64,000 nt of DNA, taken from positions 21,150-85,149 of the forward strand of contig JASCIV010000012.1 of NCBI GenBank assembly GCA_030374735.1, read 5' to 3'. Position 1 is the first letter of the stretch. Every line of letters begins with the position of its first letter. Below the pieces are notes generated by a model that saw only the letters and a program-made list of their open reading frames with translations, made no database searches and was not told where the DNA came from. A program made the position numbers and the translations under genes. Origin of the DNA: Gracilaria caudata (lineage: Eukaryota > Rhodophyta > Florideophyceae > Gracilariales > Gracilariaceae). Shown here in pieces: positions 1-10,583 of the stretch.

Positions 1-1
1 G

Positions 2-1921
2 GTGCATAAGCTAGATCGACTACGAGATTATTGGTGTTCTTCGAACCTTCTGAACAATGCGCTATTCAAGAAGACCATGAGTCGGGACAGCTTTCTGAAC
101 ATAAGAGCGGCATTGCGTATTTATCCCGCTTACGATCCTTACGTTGCAGTCGAAAACCCGCTCTGGCACAGCCGACAAATACCAGAACACTTTCTTCAAA
201 ACTGTGCAACAATGGCTGTCCCAGTTGGTGTCAGCTCGTTGGATGAAAATACCATCCGTTGCAAGGGCCGCAGCGCCGCTAGATCTTATATGAAAAGCAA
301 TCCGATCAAGTTTGGAATCCGGTTTTATGCTGTTGTTGGGTGGGCTCACGCGTACCTTCATTCGTTCCAAGACAATGGGTCTGGCAACAAGGGTGGCCAG
401 TCCCCGGTTCAGAGATACACGAACGTTTTTCGTGGTCTACGCGGAGCTGTAGAGCGCAAAGTTGATGGTTCAATGGTGTCGAAAAGCAGCCCAACTGCTT
501 TGTGGTGTACTCAGATGGCACACCAAACATATTTATATCCATTTCAAGGGAGAGGACGTTTGGTGGTTATGGACAATTTCTACACGCGACACGTAATGGC
601 AAGACAGCTTTTTTCCCTTAGCGACAGAGAATGTCGAGTACTTGGTACAGTAAGGTTTACAAATGTCGACGGTATCAATCGGGAGGCTTTGAAGGAGGCG
701 ATAGAGGTTTTGAAGCACGCACCGCGCGGTGACTGGCGACTTGTGCAGGTTTTTCAGAAAGTGAGTAGGACTGACTCCACGCTCGTGGTAGCAGAGAACT
801 CTGGCTTTGTCGTGTTCAAAGACCGCTCTGTGGTCACGTTTTACACGAATGATCTTGCTGATACACCTATTCTGCGAATTCATCAACCTGATGCGCACGC
901 AATTCGGTGTGTGCTCGGCCTTGGTCCTCTACAACGCTGGATTGGAGAAGAGTCACTACGTAGGACAACGCTTGAAGTGCCAGCGGTTAGAGTTGCGTAT
1001 AACTTGTTTATGAACGGGGTCGACAGGTTCGATCAGTTCCGTTCAACCACAGCTGCAGTTAGGAAGAAAAAGCGTGTGACAATGAGTATCTTAAGTTTCG
1101 TACTGGACGCCAGCATTTTGAATGCGCATGCATTACTCCACGCGATTTCTAAGCAAGGAGAATCTATTATGGATGTTGCGTTGATGAAGAGGGGAATTAT
1201 AATGCAACTTCTGGCAGAACATGCCGAGTACCAGCAGCAAAGGGCCTCGCTCTCAACTGTTGCTTCAGCTGTTCCTTCCCAAAAGAATCGCAATGTGCAG
1301 AAACATTCGAACGCCAGACCGCACTTACTGCTTGAGACCGAGGGGAAGAAAAGCGTCCATTGCTGCATGTGCTCCCTATTTACTTCGAACGGCCGGAGCA
1401 GGTACACGATATACTCATGCAGTGAATGTCGACGAGGTTTTCATGTGAACTGTTTCACATTTTATCACAATCGGGAGCTGTTTCGTCAAGCACGTCCTGA
1501 TATCTACGAAGCAATCTTATCAGCAAAAAGTTCTCAAATGGCCAAGTACCGACGCAAACGTACCAACAAATCGACTTCCTCTATTGCCACTGCCGTCTTC
1601 TGTGTAAGAAATAAAGCTATTCCTCCTTGTACCCCATGTAAGCCCCATCACGGTCTGGCCGTATGCTTCGGATTGCCTCAAGGGCACACTGTGGTAATCG
1701 AACTCTTTTTCCTTTGCCAAGGAACCCACATCTCTCATAAACGTAGAATTTGTAGGCCTGCTTTCGGGCTTGGTTGTTATTGGGTGAACAGTCAGATGCT
1801 GGGTATTCTACTACGGTTCTCTCAACAACGTTCGCGCCAATCTGAGTCCAATAACAGGGCGTTCCCCCGCACTTCCCGCAAACAAGATCCTCATCATGAC
1901 ACGTTACATGAGGAAGACTGA
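2..1921 (+). CDS. piggyBac-like DDE transposase (5' end outside window)
   Basis: Cut-and-paste transposase of the piggyBac family (DDE_Tnp_1_7), acting on DNA in the nucleus. Visible family marks are SLDENTIRCKGRS with a candidate catalytic Asp near residue 81, VVMDNFYTR with Asp near 191, and NGVDRFDQFRS with Asp near 341. A C-terminal cysteine-rich zinc-binding domain (CCMC, CSEC, FHVNC) lies near residues 456-490. The frame is open at the left edge, so the N-terminus is missing and the first codon (gtg) is not a real start. The last ~100 residues, after about position 1600, are antisense to a convergent gene and look nothing like piggyBac; they are probably a read-through extension. Family call is firm; whether it is active cannot be judged. 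Confidence 0.88.
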   Translation: MHKLDRLRDYWCSSNLLNNALFKKTMSRDSFLNIRAALRIYPAYDPYVAVENPLWHSRQIPEHFLQNCATMAVPVGVSSLDENTIRCKGRSAARSYMKSNPIKFGIRFYAVVGWAHAYLHSFQDNGSGNKGGQSPVQRYTNVFRGLRGAVERKVDGSMVSKSSPTALWCTQMAHQTYLYPFQGRGRLVVMDNFYTRHVMARQLFSLSDRECRVLGTVRFTNVDGINREALKEAIEVLKHAPRGDWRLVQVFQKVSRTDSTLVVAENSGFVVFKDRSVVTFYTNDLADTPILRIHQPDAHAIRCVLGLGPLQRWIGEESLRRTTLEVPAVRVAYNLFMNGVDRFDQFRSTTAAVRKKKRVTMSILSFVLDASILNAHALLHAISKQGESIMDVALMKRGIIMQLLAEHAEYQQQRASLSTVASAVPSQKNRNVQKHSNARPHLLLETEGKKSVHCCMCSLFTSNGRSRYTIYSCSECRRGFHVNCFTFYHNRELFRQARPDIYEAILSAKSSQMAKYRRKRTNKSTSSIATAVFCVRNKAIPPCTPCKPHHGLAVCFGLPQGHTVVIELFFLCQGTHISHKRRICRPAFGLGCYWVNSQMLGILLRFSQQRSRQSESNNRAFPRTSRKQDPHHDTLHEED

Positions 1922-2132
1922 TTTGTACGACTCCTGTGTCCTCCTCAGATACAGCTTCATGACCCATCAATATGCCTATTGTGCTGTATGTGTTTGACGG
2001 TAAAGCCGTCACGTTTTCACTCTTGTTCGTGCACACCATTTGCTGCACGTTTTGCACCTGAGTGCCAGGTTGTTCGTTAGCACCTGCATCATCAGCTTCT
2101 TTTTCCATCAAGGCAGCAGACATGTCCATCAT
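1617..2132 (-). CDS. Accessory protein of the piggyBac-like element
   Basis: A 171-residue ORF with an ATG start, convergent with the transposase and overlapping its extended 3' end by about 300 nt. It has an acidic, low-complexity N-terminus. A cysteine motif CGKCGGTPCYW follows near residues 85-95, and then a conserved-looking C-terminal block with YVYERCGFLGKG and LPQCALEAIRSIRP. The Cys pattern suggests a small metal-binding fold. I do not recognise a named domain; the link to transposition is inferred from its position inside the element end. The alternative is that it is a neighbouring host gene, but the element boundary at 3181 argues against that. Confidence 0.6.
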   Translation of the reverse strand: MMDMSAALMEKEADDAGANEQPGTQVQNVQQMVCTNKSENVTALPSNTYSTIGILMGHEAVSEEDTGVVQISLPHVTCHDEDLVCGKCGGTPCYWTQIGANVVERTVVEYPASDCSPNNNQARKQAYKFYVYERCGFLGKGKRVRLPQCALEAIRSIRPDRDGAYMGYKEE

Positions 2133-3185
2133 AAACTAAGTGACTTCAAGAAGTCAGTAGAGCCTTTGCACTCATCAAGATGTAGAACTGGCGTGATGAG
2201 GGACGGCAACGCTCGCGCGCCGACGAGCACGCGGACACGCAGCAAGATTAGATCTAAAGGGATATAGAAAGATGGAGATCAAGGTCGAAAAATAACGGCG
2301 AGCAATGACACTTGGAAAGGTTGTAGAGTGGCTGGGTGAGAGAGAGTGAGCGGTGGCAACAACCGCTGTAACGTGGCAGGAGACGTGAGTTGGCTGGCGC
2401 GTCGAGACAAGCAGGCTTTGCCGGAGAATGAAGCGAGCGGAAGGGTAGTAGGATAACGCAGCAGGAGGAGGTCTCAGAGACGATCGCAAGAAACGGGGCA
2501 AGAACGTTTGTGAATGGCAGAGTGGGTTGGGGATGGCCTTGGTGACGACGAAGGCGAGCATGGGGACCGAACAGTGTTGTGTAGTGGCAGGGCACGGGTG
2601 CAGAAGCGGCGAGGAGAACGCCACGAAAGGCGTAATGAAACGAGCCGCAGAAGAAAACAGGGCAAGAGGGAAGGGAGCAGCAGGGAGATTGAAGAATTGA
2701 GCGGATTGGAGGCTAAGAAATGGTGTCTTGAAGAGGCGAAGTTGAGGGGCTGCAAGGAAGCCAGAAGGGTTGCGAGGAAACAAACCGCGGCCCTCGGGGA
2801 CGGAGAACGGACTGGCCAGGTTGTAGAAGAAAGCGTCAGGGTGATCGGGGAAGGGAGCGGCAAGACGGAAACCAACTGCGAGGCCAAGGGAGGTAGAGAA
2901 AGCGGTGGCGACAACGTCTTGAAAGGCGGAGAGAAGGGGATGGCAAATGCACGAGCTATTGTACCGTTCAAAGATGTGAGAATGTCGGAGGTGGACAGCG
3001 AAGTTCAAATATTGCGCACGACCTCGCGCACAATGCGCCTGGAGAGTTCAGTGGAAGGAAAACACGGCTCAATCATTTTCCACCTCAATACGAACCACAG
3101 AACTGTCCCTTCAGAAGCTATGTAATTGGTCAGTTCTAATGTCTAGCATACTAGACGTAACAGCTTTCAGTTTCAAAAGGGTTAA

Positions 3186-3459
3186 CGTCCATTGCAATTA
3201 ATCACTATGGTCATTTTACAAGGGTAGGTTGCAAAGAGTTAAACACATAGCCGAAAAGAGCACGTCAAAAGCTTTAAAATGGTTGCCTACATAGATTATA
3301 TGGAGCTCCAAAATCCGAGATATTTTAAACGACATTTATTGCTTCGGTAGGGCTCCAAAAATAACTCCAGCCCAAAACGGAAAAATTGGCACAGAGATTT
3401 TGAGAAGAACGTTATTTTGGCTAAATGCGACTACTTCGCAATATAACGCAAGATGTCTA
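3186..3459. other. Short unannotated flank between piggyBac end and Copia-1
   Basis: AT-rich sequence without a convincing ORF. It is the left flank of the Copia-1 insertion and continues at 10457 after the element. The duplicated GTCTA lies at 3455-3459. Confidence 0.6.
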
Positions 3460-3526
3460 TGTCGGGCTGCACACTTGTCCACGTTGTGCAACACACGCAC
3501 ACCCAATGAAGCACCACCGTCGTCGC
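3460..3526 (+). repeat. Copia-1 left LTR, truncated
   Basis: Begins TGTCGGGCTGCACA like the right LTR. It lacks 79 bp found between two copies of CGGGCTGCACA in the right LTR (10275 and 10354). Its 3' end also diverges before the putative primer-binding site. Confidence 0.75.
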
Positions 3527-3544
3527 CTCCTGGGCCCAGGCATC

Positions 3545-5426
3545 GAAAGCTCCTCAAGACTTGAACGATATATACGACGTTCCGATCAGCGCGAAGAACA
3601 AGACCACCTCCAGTCACTTCTCGATAACGCATACGCTCTTAATCTCGAGCCATCTTATCCGATCCTCTCAGCGACTATCTCTCTTACCAAGGTTCTCTCT
3701 GAAACCAAATCATTCGTAGATCAAAACTCCATCCATAATCAAAAGCAATCCACTCTTTTTCCAAAAACTTTTCCTTATTGCTAATACGCTCTGCTCATTT
3801 ATACCTCTCTTTTTAACGCTAATCAATTCCTCACCGCACACATACCATCCCGAGATCGTGCTGCTATTCCTTCACGCCAAAAGCCCTCTGATGGTGTTAA
3901 AGCTCTTATACTGAAAAGCATCTTACCCTTAATTGTACACCAACTTCCGACTGACAATCTCGGACTCCTCGTGTCATTTTTACTGCTCTCCAATATCATA
4001 TCAAACTGATCGACATGGAGAATTACAATGCATTAAAGGCAAACGCATGATCAATTAAATTTTTTCCAGACTCTGACATCAACATGTAAATCTCCAACCA
4101 CATATAGAAAAATGTTAAAAGCGGATTTTCCAAACATCGGCAATGAACTTACCACATTAAAATTCCTTATCTACGGTATGAAGGGCAATCCGGACTTTTG
4201 TTACTTAGCCATTCCTTCCGATATTCTTCTCAATCTGTGGCAAGCGGTTTCAGCTCCTCCGATCAAAAACCATTCCCGCGACCAGTCTGTCAGCAAGGCC
4301 GTCGATCCAGACGTCCGTACGCCAGCCATGCTCGCTCTGCAGGATACACAGGCAAATGGTGCTGTTAAAAGGGCTACATAACCCACAGTGATGCAGAATG
4401 CACCCTCCAGAAAGGCCTACGGCAACAGTCTGCGGCTCAGGCTCATGCTGTTACCGTTAACCTCCCGTATTCAGACCCAAGTGAGGAAATGCATCTCCGC
4501 CTATCTTAGTTGGAGAGCGAATTATTTTGAAAAGGAATCTGTTGATGACAACGGTACGATCATTCTGGATTCTGCAGCTAACCCTACTCACATATCTACT
4601 CCTCACCTCTCCGCAATCCACTCAATCCCAAACGTTCACTTTGTCTGCCAACGGCACCAAATCGCGCACCACACATCAGGGTTCGTGCATCATCCCGACA
4701 ACTAAGAGAACTCTCGAGATTCTTCACGCTGTGCATGCCCCCGCATTTGAACGTAGTCTGATCTCTGTTCACTCTTCGGCATCCAAATATGACTTGGTCG
4801 CGTTCTCCCCATCCAAGGCAATCGTCATTCGCCCCCATCGTGCTCCCCGAAAGCATGATATCGTGGCCACTGCATCGTTTGTAAACAATTCTTATCACCT
4901 TCACGTTCCTCAACGTGTCGCCTTCAGCACTCGCACATTACCCCTTGCTTCCCCACCATCCCCAACTCCACTCCCAACCAGCAGTACAACGGTTTCGCAT
5001 ACCCACAATCACCCTCCCCTACAGTCGCGAAACCCTTCTCCACCCTCTCGCACTGACACCTCACAATTATTCTATCCGATCTTATCCTCCATTCCTCACG
5101 GGCCAACAACCCCACCCACCTCCACCACCACTTCGGATTACATGCTGTGGCATTTTAAGCTCGGCCATATCCATCCTCGCTCCCTTTCTGAAGTGCAACG
5201 CCCTCAGAGAGTGCTCTGTTCGCTCCGCTGCCCTAAGAGAGGGAGGTTTCGAACGCCTTCGTGGTCTTTTCCCCGCAGGGGCATTGCACTACACTTTCCT
5301 ACCAAGTCTCCCGGCTTCCCTCAAGCGCCCACCCCCGAACAGAACATGCATTGGCTGCCGCAAAGGTAAAACCAAACCTCTCCCACACCGCCCGAAAACC
5401 CATCACTACTCCACTGGCGTATATAT
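3545..5426 (+). pseudogene. Copia-1 gag, protease and N-terminal integrase remnants
   Basis: Fragments in several frames. Gag-like sequence runs from about 3545 to 4500. The protease active-site motif ILDSAANPTHIS is near 4561, where copia proteases have D-S/T-G/A. The GAG-pre-integrase motif LWHFKLGHIHPRSL is near 5150. The zinc-binding end CIGCRKGKTKPLPHR is near 5350. The reading is broken at about 4700 and 5200 and is then split by the DUF7869-like transposon inside the integrase. After removing the insert, the frame reads across the junction into the integrase core, which confirms the two halves belong together. Not functional. Confidence 0.85.
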
Positions 5427-5459
5427 GGGAAGGTTTCAATAACGAAAGTAGCCTATCGC
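5427..5459 (+). repeat. Left terminal inverted repeat of the DUF7869-like transposon
   Basis: GGGAAGGTTTCAATAACG onward; imperfect inverted match to 7832-7864. The repeat may extend about 20 bp further in with lower similarity. Confidence 0.85.
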
Positions 5460-5608
5460 CTTTTTGGCGAATCGGAATTACAGGCCAAATGAGTCAGAAA
5501 TGACCCAAACACGGTCAAAACCTTTTATTCTCACGAAAGCAAGGGCTTTACAACGGTGGTTAAACGAACAAGAATGCTCATCGGAGACCAAAGATATGGG
5601 TTTCACGT

Positions 5609-7596
5609 TCAATCACCAAAAAACTCAGGTTCAAGAGCGACGTTTCCAGCGTAGCAACGGTCAAGAATATTGACCTGTAGATAGTTTCGGCGCGTGTCAT
5701 GCTGTTTCGAGGGAACAAGCGACAAGGAAGGCAACGTGTCTTTGTAATAAGAATTAACCAGATTGGCGAGGGTTGGTGTTGGTGCTGTCGATTTAAGCAA
5801 TGTATACGAGACGGATGATAAACGATTGCTCAAAACTTTCGTTGTGAGTACACCTGGCGCTGAGCTCTTTGCAGTGAAGGCATGATACTTCGAAATTCTC
5901 ATTGACGACGGGATGCAAAGAAGTAGGTTGAAAGCAACTGTTTCCTATTTACCCAACTGACAGCACTCCCAGGAACGCAGTTGTTACCTACAGAGCTCTT
6001 CCCAATAAGCCTCATCATATCTTTCGGAGTAGTGATATCGGCACGCAGTAGCTTCCTTTTAACGTGGCCGAAGCATCCGTCACAGACATTCTTCGTGTGC
6101 CCTGCAACCAAAAAGTAAAGCGTTACTTCTGATTCCAATCCTACTAATGTTCGCCACACAATATAAAACAACACAAACCGATTCTTATTCTGGCCACTAC
6201 AGTTATCTGCGTGTAGCAAAAGCCTCTTACCCAGCGAACCATCTTCACCATGTGGCGATCGTGAGTCTATGGAGTAGTGAAGCATAGAAAGCACAGTGTT
6301 GGCCGTTTTCTCGTTAGGCCAGTGCCCCTCTACAAGCCCGAAGATATCAGTCATCTTATCATTGCTGCAAGCAACCCCGAATATACCAAACTTCAATCTC
6401 GTTATAAAATGAAGCTGTCCAGGCTGCTTCTGCAGTTTAGGCAAAAGCACCTTCTCTGCGAAGTCAAATACAAAGTGTCTTTGCTCTGCTTTGCGGCGCG
6501 TCGGGGCCTCTCCATAAATTTCGCGATATAAGCGAAACTCGGTCTTCGCGTCATGCAAGTGTTTCTCCAAAAATGACTGCGCTGCATCTCGTTGAAAGGG
6601 GTCTGTGTTTGAACATTAAATTGTGTTTCTTAGCTTCGTGCATGTGTCACAAAAATCGGACCCTGTCGACGCAATGCGCAGAAGCGGCACGTCAGACGTC
6701 CAGTATCGAACAAACAGACTGAATGAAACGTAATCTGATGGCATGGTGTACTTGTTAGTTTGATTAACGACAGCACTGTAGAGGTCTTTCCACGCCTCTC
6801 TGTACTCATCATACAGCTTCGTTTTTGTAAAATGAGACGGAAGAACACGAATTGGAAACTCATCTCTCGACCCCCGTCCTCTTCGACATTCCATACCAAA
6901 GTCTCTAGCGACGCTAAGTAGAAAAGCGTTCATCACTATTCGCTGTACTCCCAGCTTTCCAGTGCGATTGTCGGCGTACTTGGTGTTGTAAAACGAGGGT
7001 TTCGTCGTCAGACTTACCTGTTCTGCGTGGCGTCGTACAGTTTCAGGAGATAATTGAGTTACAGCGGCAAACGCGTTGAGACAAATTCGCTGTCCCCAAA
7101 GAGCATGAACAGTTTGTGTCCTTGGCTTGAGCTGTGTATCGTCGTGGCGCTTGCGTTTTCTCGAGGATTTTGTAGACGGACACACTAGCAAGTTCGCCAT
7201 TCCTTTCGGGGCCGACAGCGCGAAAAGCATTGCACGGACAAACGAAATACGTTTGGTTATATTCATAGTTGCAAAGGAACTTGCTAGCTCTGCATCTGCA
7301 ACAAGTTTGCATGTCTCGTGTGCGCACATGTTGTTGACGTAATGAGAATTGCTCTGCTCGGAAATGGATGGTTCTGATTCTACGTCTTGTGCTGTGTAGA
7401 ACGGAACATCATGGATCCTAGCAGCTGGGGTTTCGGGCTGTGAAAGAGCGTTTTGAATAAGGTGTGAAGCGTCTAGCTCGTCATCAAAGTCCTTGCAGGC
7501 GTCACTGGTGATTGAGTCGTCATCACTGTTGTCGGGAGCCGGTGGGATGTCCAACTCTGCGGGGTCGCATTGCTCGGGAAGAGAGTCAGTTGTCAT
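5609..7596 (-). pseudogene. DUF7869-like putative transposase (one stop, one frameshift)
   Basis: Starts at an ATG at 7596 with an acidic N-terminus, then a basic KSSRKRKRH stretch. A cysteine motif DFCDTCTKLRN ends the first open stretch at an in-frame TAA (6616-6618). The same frame resumes to 5899 with HADNCSGQNKNRFV, the most family-like part, followed by LVAGHTKNVCDGCFGHVKRK. These D/N-C-GQNKN and GHTK..D..FG blocks are typical of DUF7869 proteins and may form an RNase H-like catalytic fold (inferred). A one-base frameshift near 5900 leads into the last ~97 residues, ending near RRNYLQVNILDRCYAG. Full length would be roughly 660 residues. It is the only gene of the element, so it is the likely transposase. 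Recently disabled. Confidence 0.8.
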
Positions 7597-7831
7597 ATAA
7601 AACTGAGAGCGATGGATGTTCTGGACGATTGACCGGGAAAAATGAAAGGGACATTGTTTTGCGTTTATCGCAAACAGAGCGACTTTCTTTTTTGGAGATC
7701 TCGAGACTCCCGGTTCGTTTTTTGCTTATGCTACTGGTGCTTGAGGTCCATTTAATCAGCAAATCTGACCAATCGAATCTCAAGATCGTCAGCTTTCCAG
7801 CAGTGTGCTTAACTCACATCGGTCCAAAACA

Positions 7832-7864
7832 GCGATAAGCTACTTTCGTTGTTAAAACCTTCCC
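7832..7864 (-). repeat. Right terminal inverted repeat of the DUF7869-like transposon
   Basis: Reverse complement begins GGGAAGGTTTTAACAACG and matches the left end with a few substitutions. Confidence 0.85.
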
Positions 7865-10250
7865 ATATTCCCATTGACACATGCGGTCCACTCGCCCCAC
7901 CCTCCAGGCAAGGAAGCTGGCACGTCTTGGTTGTGATAGACGCCCAGTCCTGATACGTCTTCTTCGATTTCCTCAAGCAACGCTCAGAAGCGTTACCAAA
8001 GCTTCTAACAATCTCTACCCACATATATCATGCAAAAGATCGCCACCCCTCCACTTGCAAAACGACAATGCCAAAGAACTGAATTCCAAAGCGCTCACTC
8101 GAATTCTGACCTCGCGCGGCATCCGCATCCATTCCACGGCCCCATATTCCCCTCACGAGAATCTATTGTCGAACGCATGAACGGAACAATGATGAACACC
8201 GCCCGTGCGTCGCTTGTGCACAGCCTCCTCCCCGTATCCTACTGGCAAGATGCGATATCCGATTCCATCTAAAAGTATAACCTGACATTTCACTCTTCCG
8301 TCCAGAACATTCCCTTCACGCTATGGCATCAACGCCCACCTTCAATATCAAGACTTATTGCGTTCGACGCCCTTGGAACGGTCCCTCGACTCAATCCGAA
8401 CAAGCCCGAGCTTCATCTTAGAGCGGACACTGTCCGCTACCTCTCTGCCACCGAACTTGACCACATCCGAGTCCGTAACATCCGCACCGGAAAGGACCAA
8501 GTCGCGCGCGCCGTGGATTTCATGCCATATAACCCCTCAACGGACCCCTGCGCAGTTCTTCACCACGCTTTCGCTTCCACATTCAGCGAAATTACCCACA
8601 CAACACCCCCTCCCAAATCCCTCAAACAAGCCAAACAATATCCAGACGCCCAACTATGGGCTAATTCTCACAATGATGAGCTTGACCAACTTGACAAGAT
8701 GAACGCTTTTGACTGGTCCACTCCCATACCCTCTAATGCCCACTTTGTTCCCACTACAATGCAATATCGATACAAAACTTCGGGCAACACAATCACAAAA
8801 CAGAAAGCACGCTGCGAAATTCGCGGCGACCGCATGCTCCCACACATTCACTCCAATCCTCAGCAAACGTCTTCCTTTCCAGCTGACAAAACCCTATTCG
8901 CGTCCTTCTTGCCCTAACAGCCCAACATCGTCTCCATATGGAACACTTTGATATCAAGAGCGCATTCTTTCACGAACAGTACGACCACAACAAGCCTGTG
9001 CATGTCTGGAAGCCCAAACGGTTTGATGGATCCGTGAAACATAACACCGTAGCTGCCAGACTTGTGGTTAATCTCTACGGCTCACCCTCTGCGTCCTTGA
9101 CATACTCAAAAGGACTCTATTTCCATCTTGACAGCAACGGATACACTGCCTTGAAGTCCGACGCCAACATCTACATCAAAACCAGCGGTACCGATTTTCT
9201 CGTTATTGCCATTACTACTGACGACTTCTTAGCAAGTGCTTCGTCTGCCACTCTTCTCGATGCTTTGTACGATACTTTGCTCCAAAAGTATGCAGTCAAG
9301 CGCCTCGGTCCACCAACAAAATATTTAGGTTGGAACTTCACTTACAACGATCACGGATTCTCTATTGATCAACGTCATCTCATTGAGGAGGTCGTTCAGT
9401 TCCTTTGAATGACCAACATCCATGCTGTACTAACTCCATATGATGACGGGGCTAGCCTCGCCCCATTGAATTACTCTGGGCAACCCGAAGTCCGCATCCG
9501 CAAACACTACCAAGCTGCGCTTGGAACCATAAGGTATATCGCAGACTCTACACGCCCTGATATTGCGTTCATTACCTCGGCTCTTGCCCGTTCCCAAATG
9601 AACCCCTCCTTGCGCCATTTGCGCCTCCTGAAACGCCTCGTCCCTTTCCTCAAAGGCACACAACATGGCGGCTTATGCTTTACATACGATTCGTCGACAC
9701 CGCTGCAGTTCCTTTCCGACTCTGACTTTGCTAATGATGCTGCTACGCGTAGGTCTGTTCTTCGCACCCTCGTTATCCCCAATGGAACTACAGTTGCTTG
9801 GCATAGTCGTCTACAGCGCACAGTCGCCCAATCCACATGTGAAGCAGAATACATCGCGGCTGCTTCTGCCATCCAAGAAATTCGCTGGCTTCGTGGCCTG
9901 CTCACAAGCTCAGCTTTGCTCCTACCTTCCCAACCGATCTCTTTGATGATAACCATTCGGCAGTTTTCACAGCCAACGCTAGCTTATCAACACGACGCCC
10001 TAAGTACATTCATATCCACTACCATGTTCTCCAGGACGCTGTCCGAGAAGGCATGATCTATGTCAAACACAAACCGACCGGCGAAATGACCGCCGACCCC
10101 CTCACCAAACCTCTTCGACGCCTGCTCTTCCTCCGGCACTGCGACCGTGTGGCACCTCGTCTTCTTTCATCCCGCGCCGCTGTCCCCTGCTCTACCGCAT
10201 CGAAAACAGCCGCACCATCGACCTCCTAGCTTGTGGCTCAGGCTTTCACG
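7865..10250 (+). pseudogene. Copia-1 integrase core, reverse transcriptase and RNase H remnants
   Basis: The integrase core resumes as PIDTCGPLAPPSRQG and continues with QNDNAKELNS and IVERMNGTMMNTAR (the D and E catalytic blocks). Reverse transcriptase is seen at 8938-9408, with EHFDIKSAFFHEQY for motif A and ITTDDFLASA in place of YxDD. RNase H follows at 9409-10056, with FLSDSDFANDAATRRS, QSTCEAEYIAAA and, in another frame, EMTADPLTKPL. Stops at 8270, 8916, 9406 and several frameshifts make it a relic. Confidence 0.9.
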
Positions 10251-10271
10251 TTGTCAGGCGGCGGGGGGGTG

Positions 10272-10456
10272 TGTCGGGCTGCACAAGACCCTCGAGCACA
10301 CCGCCTGTTCGTTCACTCCTGCTGCCTTCTCCCCCCCTCTCTAGAACTCCTTTCGGGCTGCACACTTGTCCACGTTATGCGACATACGCACACCCAATAA
10401 AGAACCACCGCCGTCGCCGTCGCACCCATTTGGGTCGGCCATCGGTCGTCGTCACA
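10272..10456 (+). repeat. Copia-1 right LTR
   Basis: 185 bp from TGTCGGGC to GTCACA, directly after a G-rich polypurine tract and directly followed by the target duplication GTCTA. It contains CCAATAAAG, a likely polyadenylation signal region. Confidence 0.85.
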
Positions 10457-10583
10457 GTCTATCTTTGAAACCAAACCTAGGTTTGTGAATCCGTGAAAGG
10501 GCATTAAAAACCTATTTTTACTTTGCACACTTTCCGTGGACAGAACATTCAAACTGTGTTTGATTTTTTTGCTAAAGGCAGTG

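Larger units (their letters stand above)
1..3181 (+). mobile_element. PiggyBac-like DNA transposon, right part
   Basis: The piggyBac transposase and accessory ORF lie on the left. At 3179-3185 the sequence reads GGG followed by TTAA, the standard end of a piggyBac element next to its TTAA target site. Just inside are a short palindrome (GTCTAG-CATA-CTAGAC, 3141-3156) and the run CAGTTTCAAAAGGG. The left end is outside the window. The 2133-3125 stretch is strongly purine-biased on the + strand. Long ORFs there (2175-3008 on minus, 2514-3125 on plus) are low-complexity and show no domain, so I do not call them genes. Confidence 0.65.
5427..7864 (-). mobile_element. TIR DNA transposon carrying a DUF7869-like protein
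   Basis: Inverted repeats of roughly 50 bp face each other: GGGAAGGTTTCAATAACG at 5427 matches GGGAAGGTTTTAACAACG read from 7864 on the minus strand. The match continues through AAAGTAGC(C/T)TATCGC. ATAT flanks both sides (5423-5426 and 7865-7868) as a candidate 4-bp target duplication. The element sits inside the Copia-1 integrase, and its removal restores the copia frame. The 2438-bp body holds one gene on the minus strand. This ties the DUF7869-like family to a mobile element with definite ends. Confidence 0.88.
3460..10456 (+). mobile_element. Copia-1: decayed Ty1/copia retrotransposon, host of a nested DNA transposon
   Basis: Bounded by the 5-bp duplication GTCTA (3455-3459 and 10457-10461). 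The LTR starts TGTCGGGC and ends TCACA. The internal order is gag, protease, integrase, reverse transcriptase, RNase H, which defines Ty1/copia. A G-rich tract (GGCGGCGGGGGGG) just before the right LTR is the polypurine tract. The candidate primer-binding site is TGGGCCCAGG near 3527. Without the 2.4-kb insert at 5427-7864 the element is about 4.6 kb. Many frameshifts and stops show it is dead. Confidence 0.9.

Noticed and set aside
1600..1921. C-terminal extension of the piggyBac transposase
   Set aside because: It is antisense to the better-looking accessory gene and lies past the cysteine-rich domain, so it is likely not part of the protein.
2175..3008. Long minus-strand ORF (277 codons) and + strand ORF 2514-3125 in the piggyBac element
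   Set aside because: Both arise from a purine-biased sequence with low-complexity Pro/Ser/Leu or Glu/Arg/Gly content and no domain.
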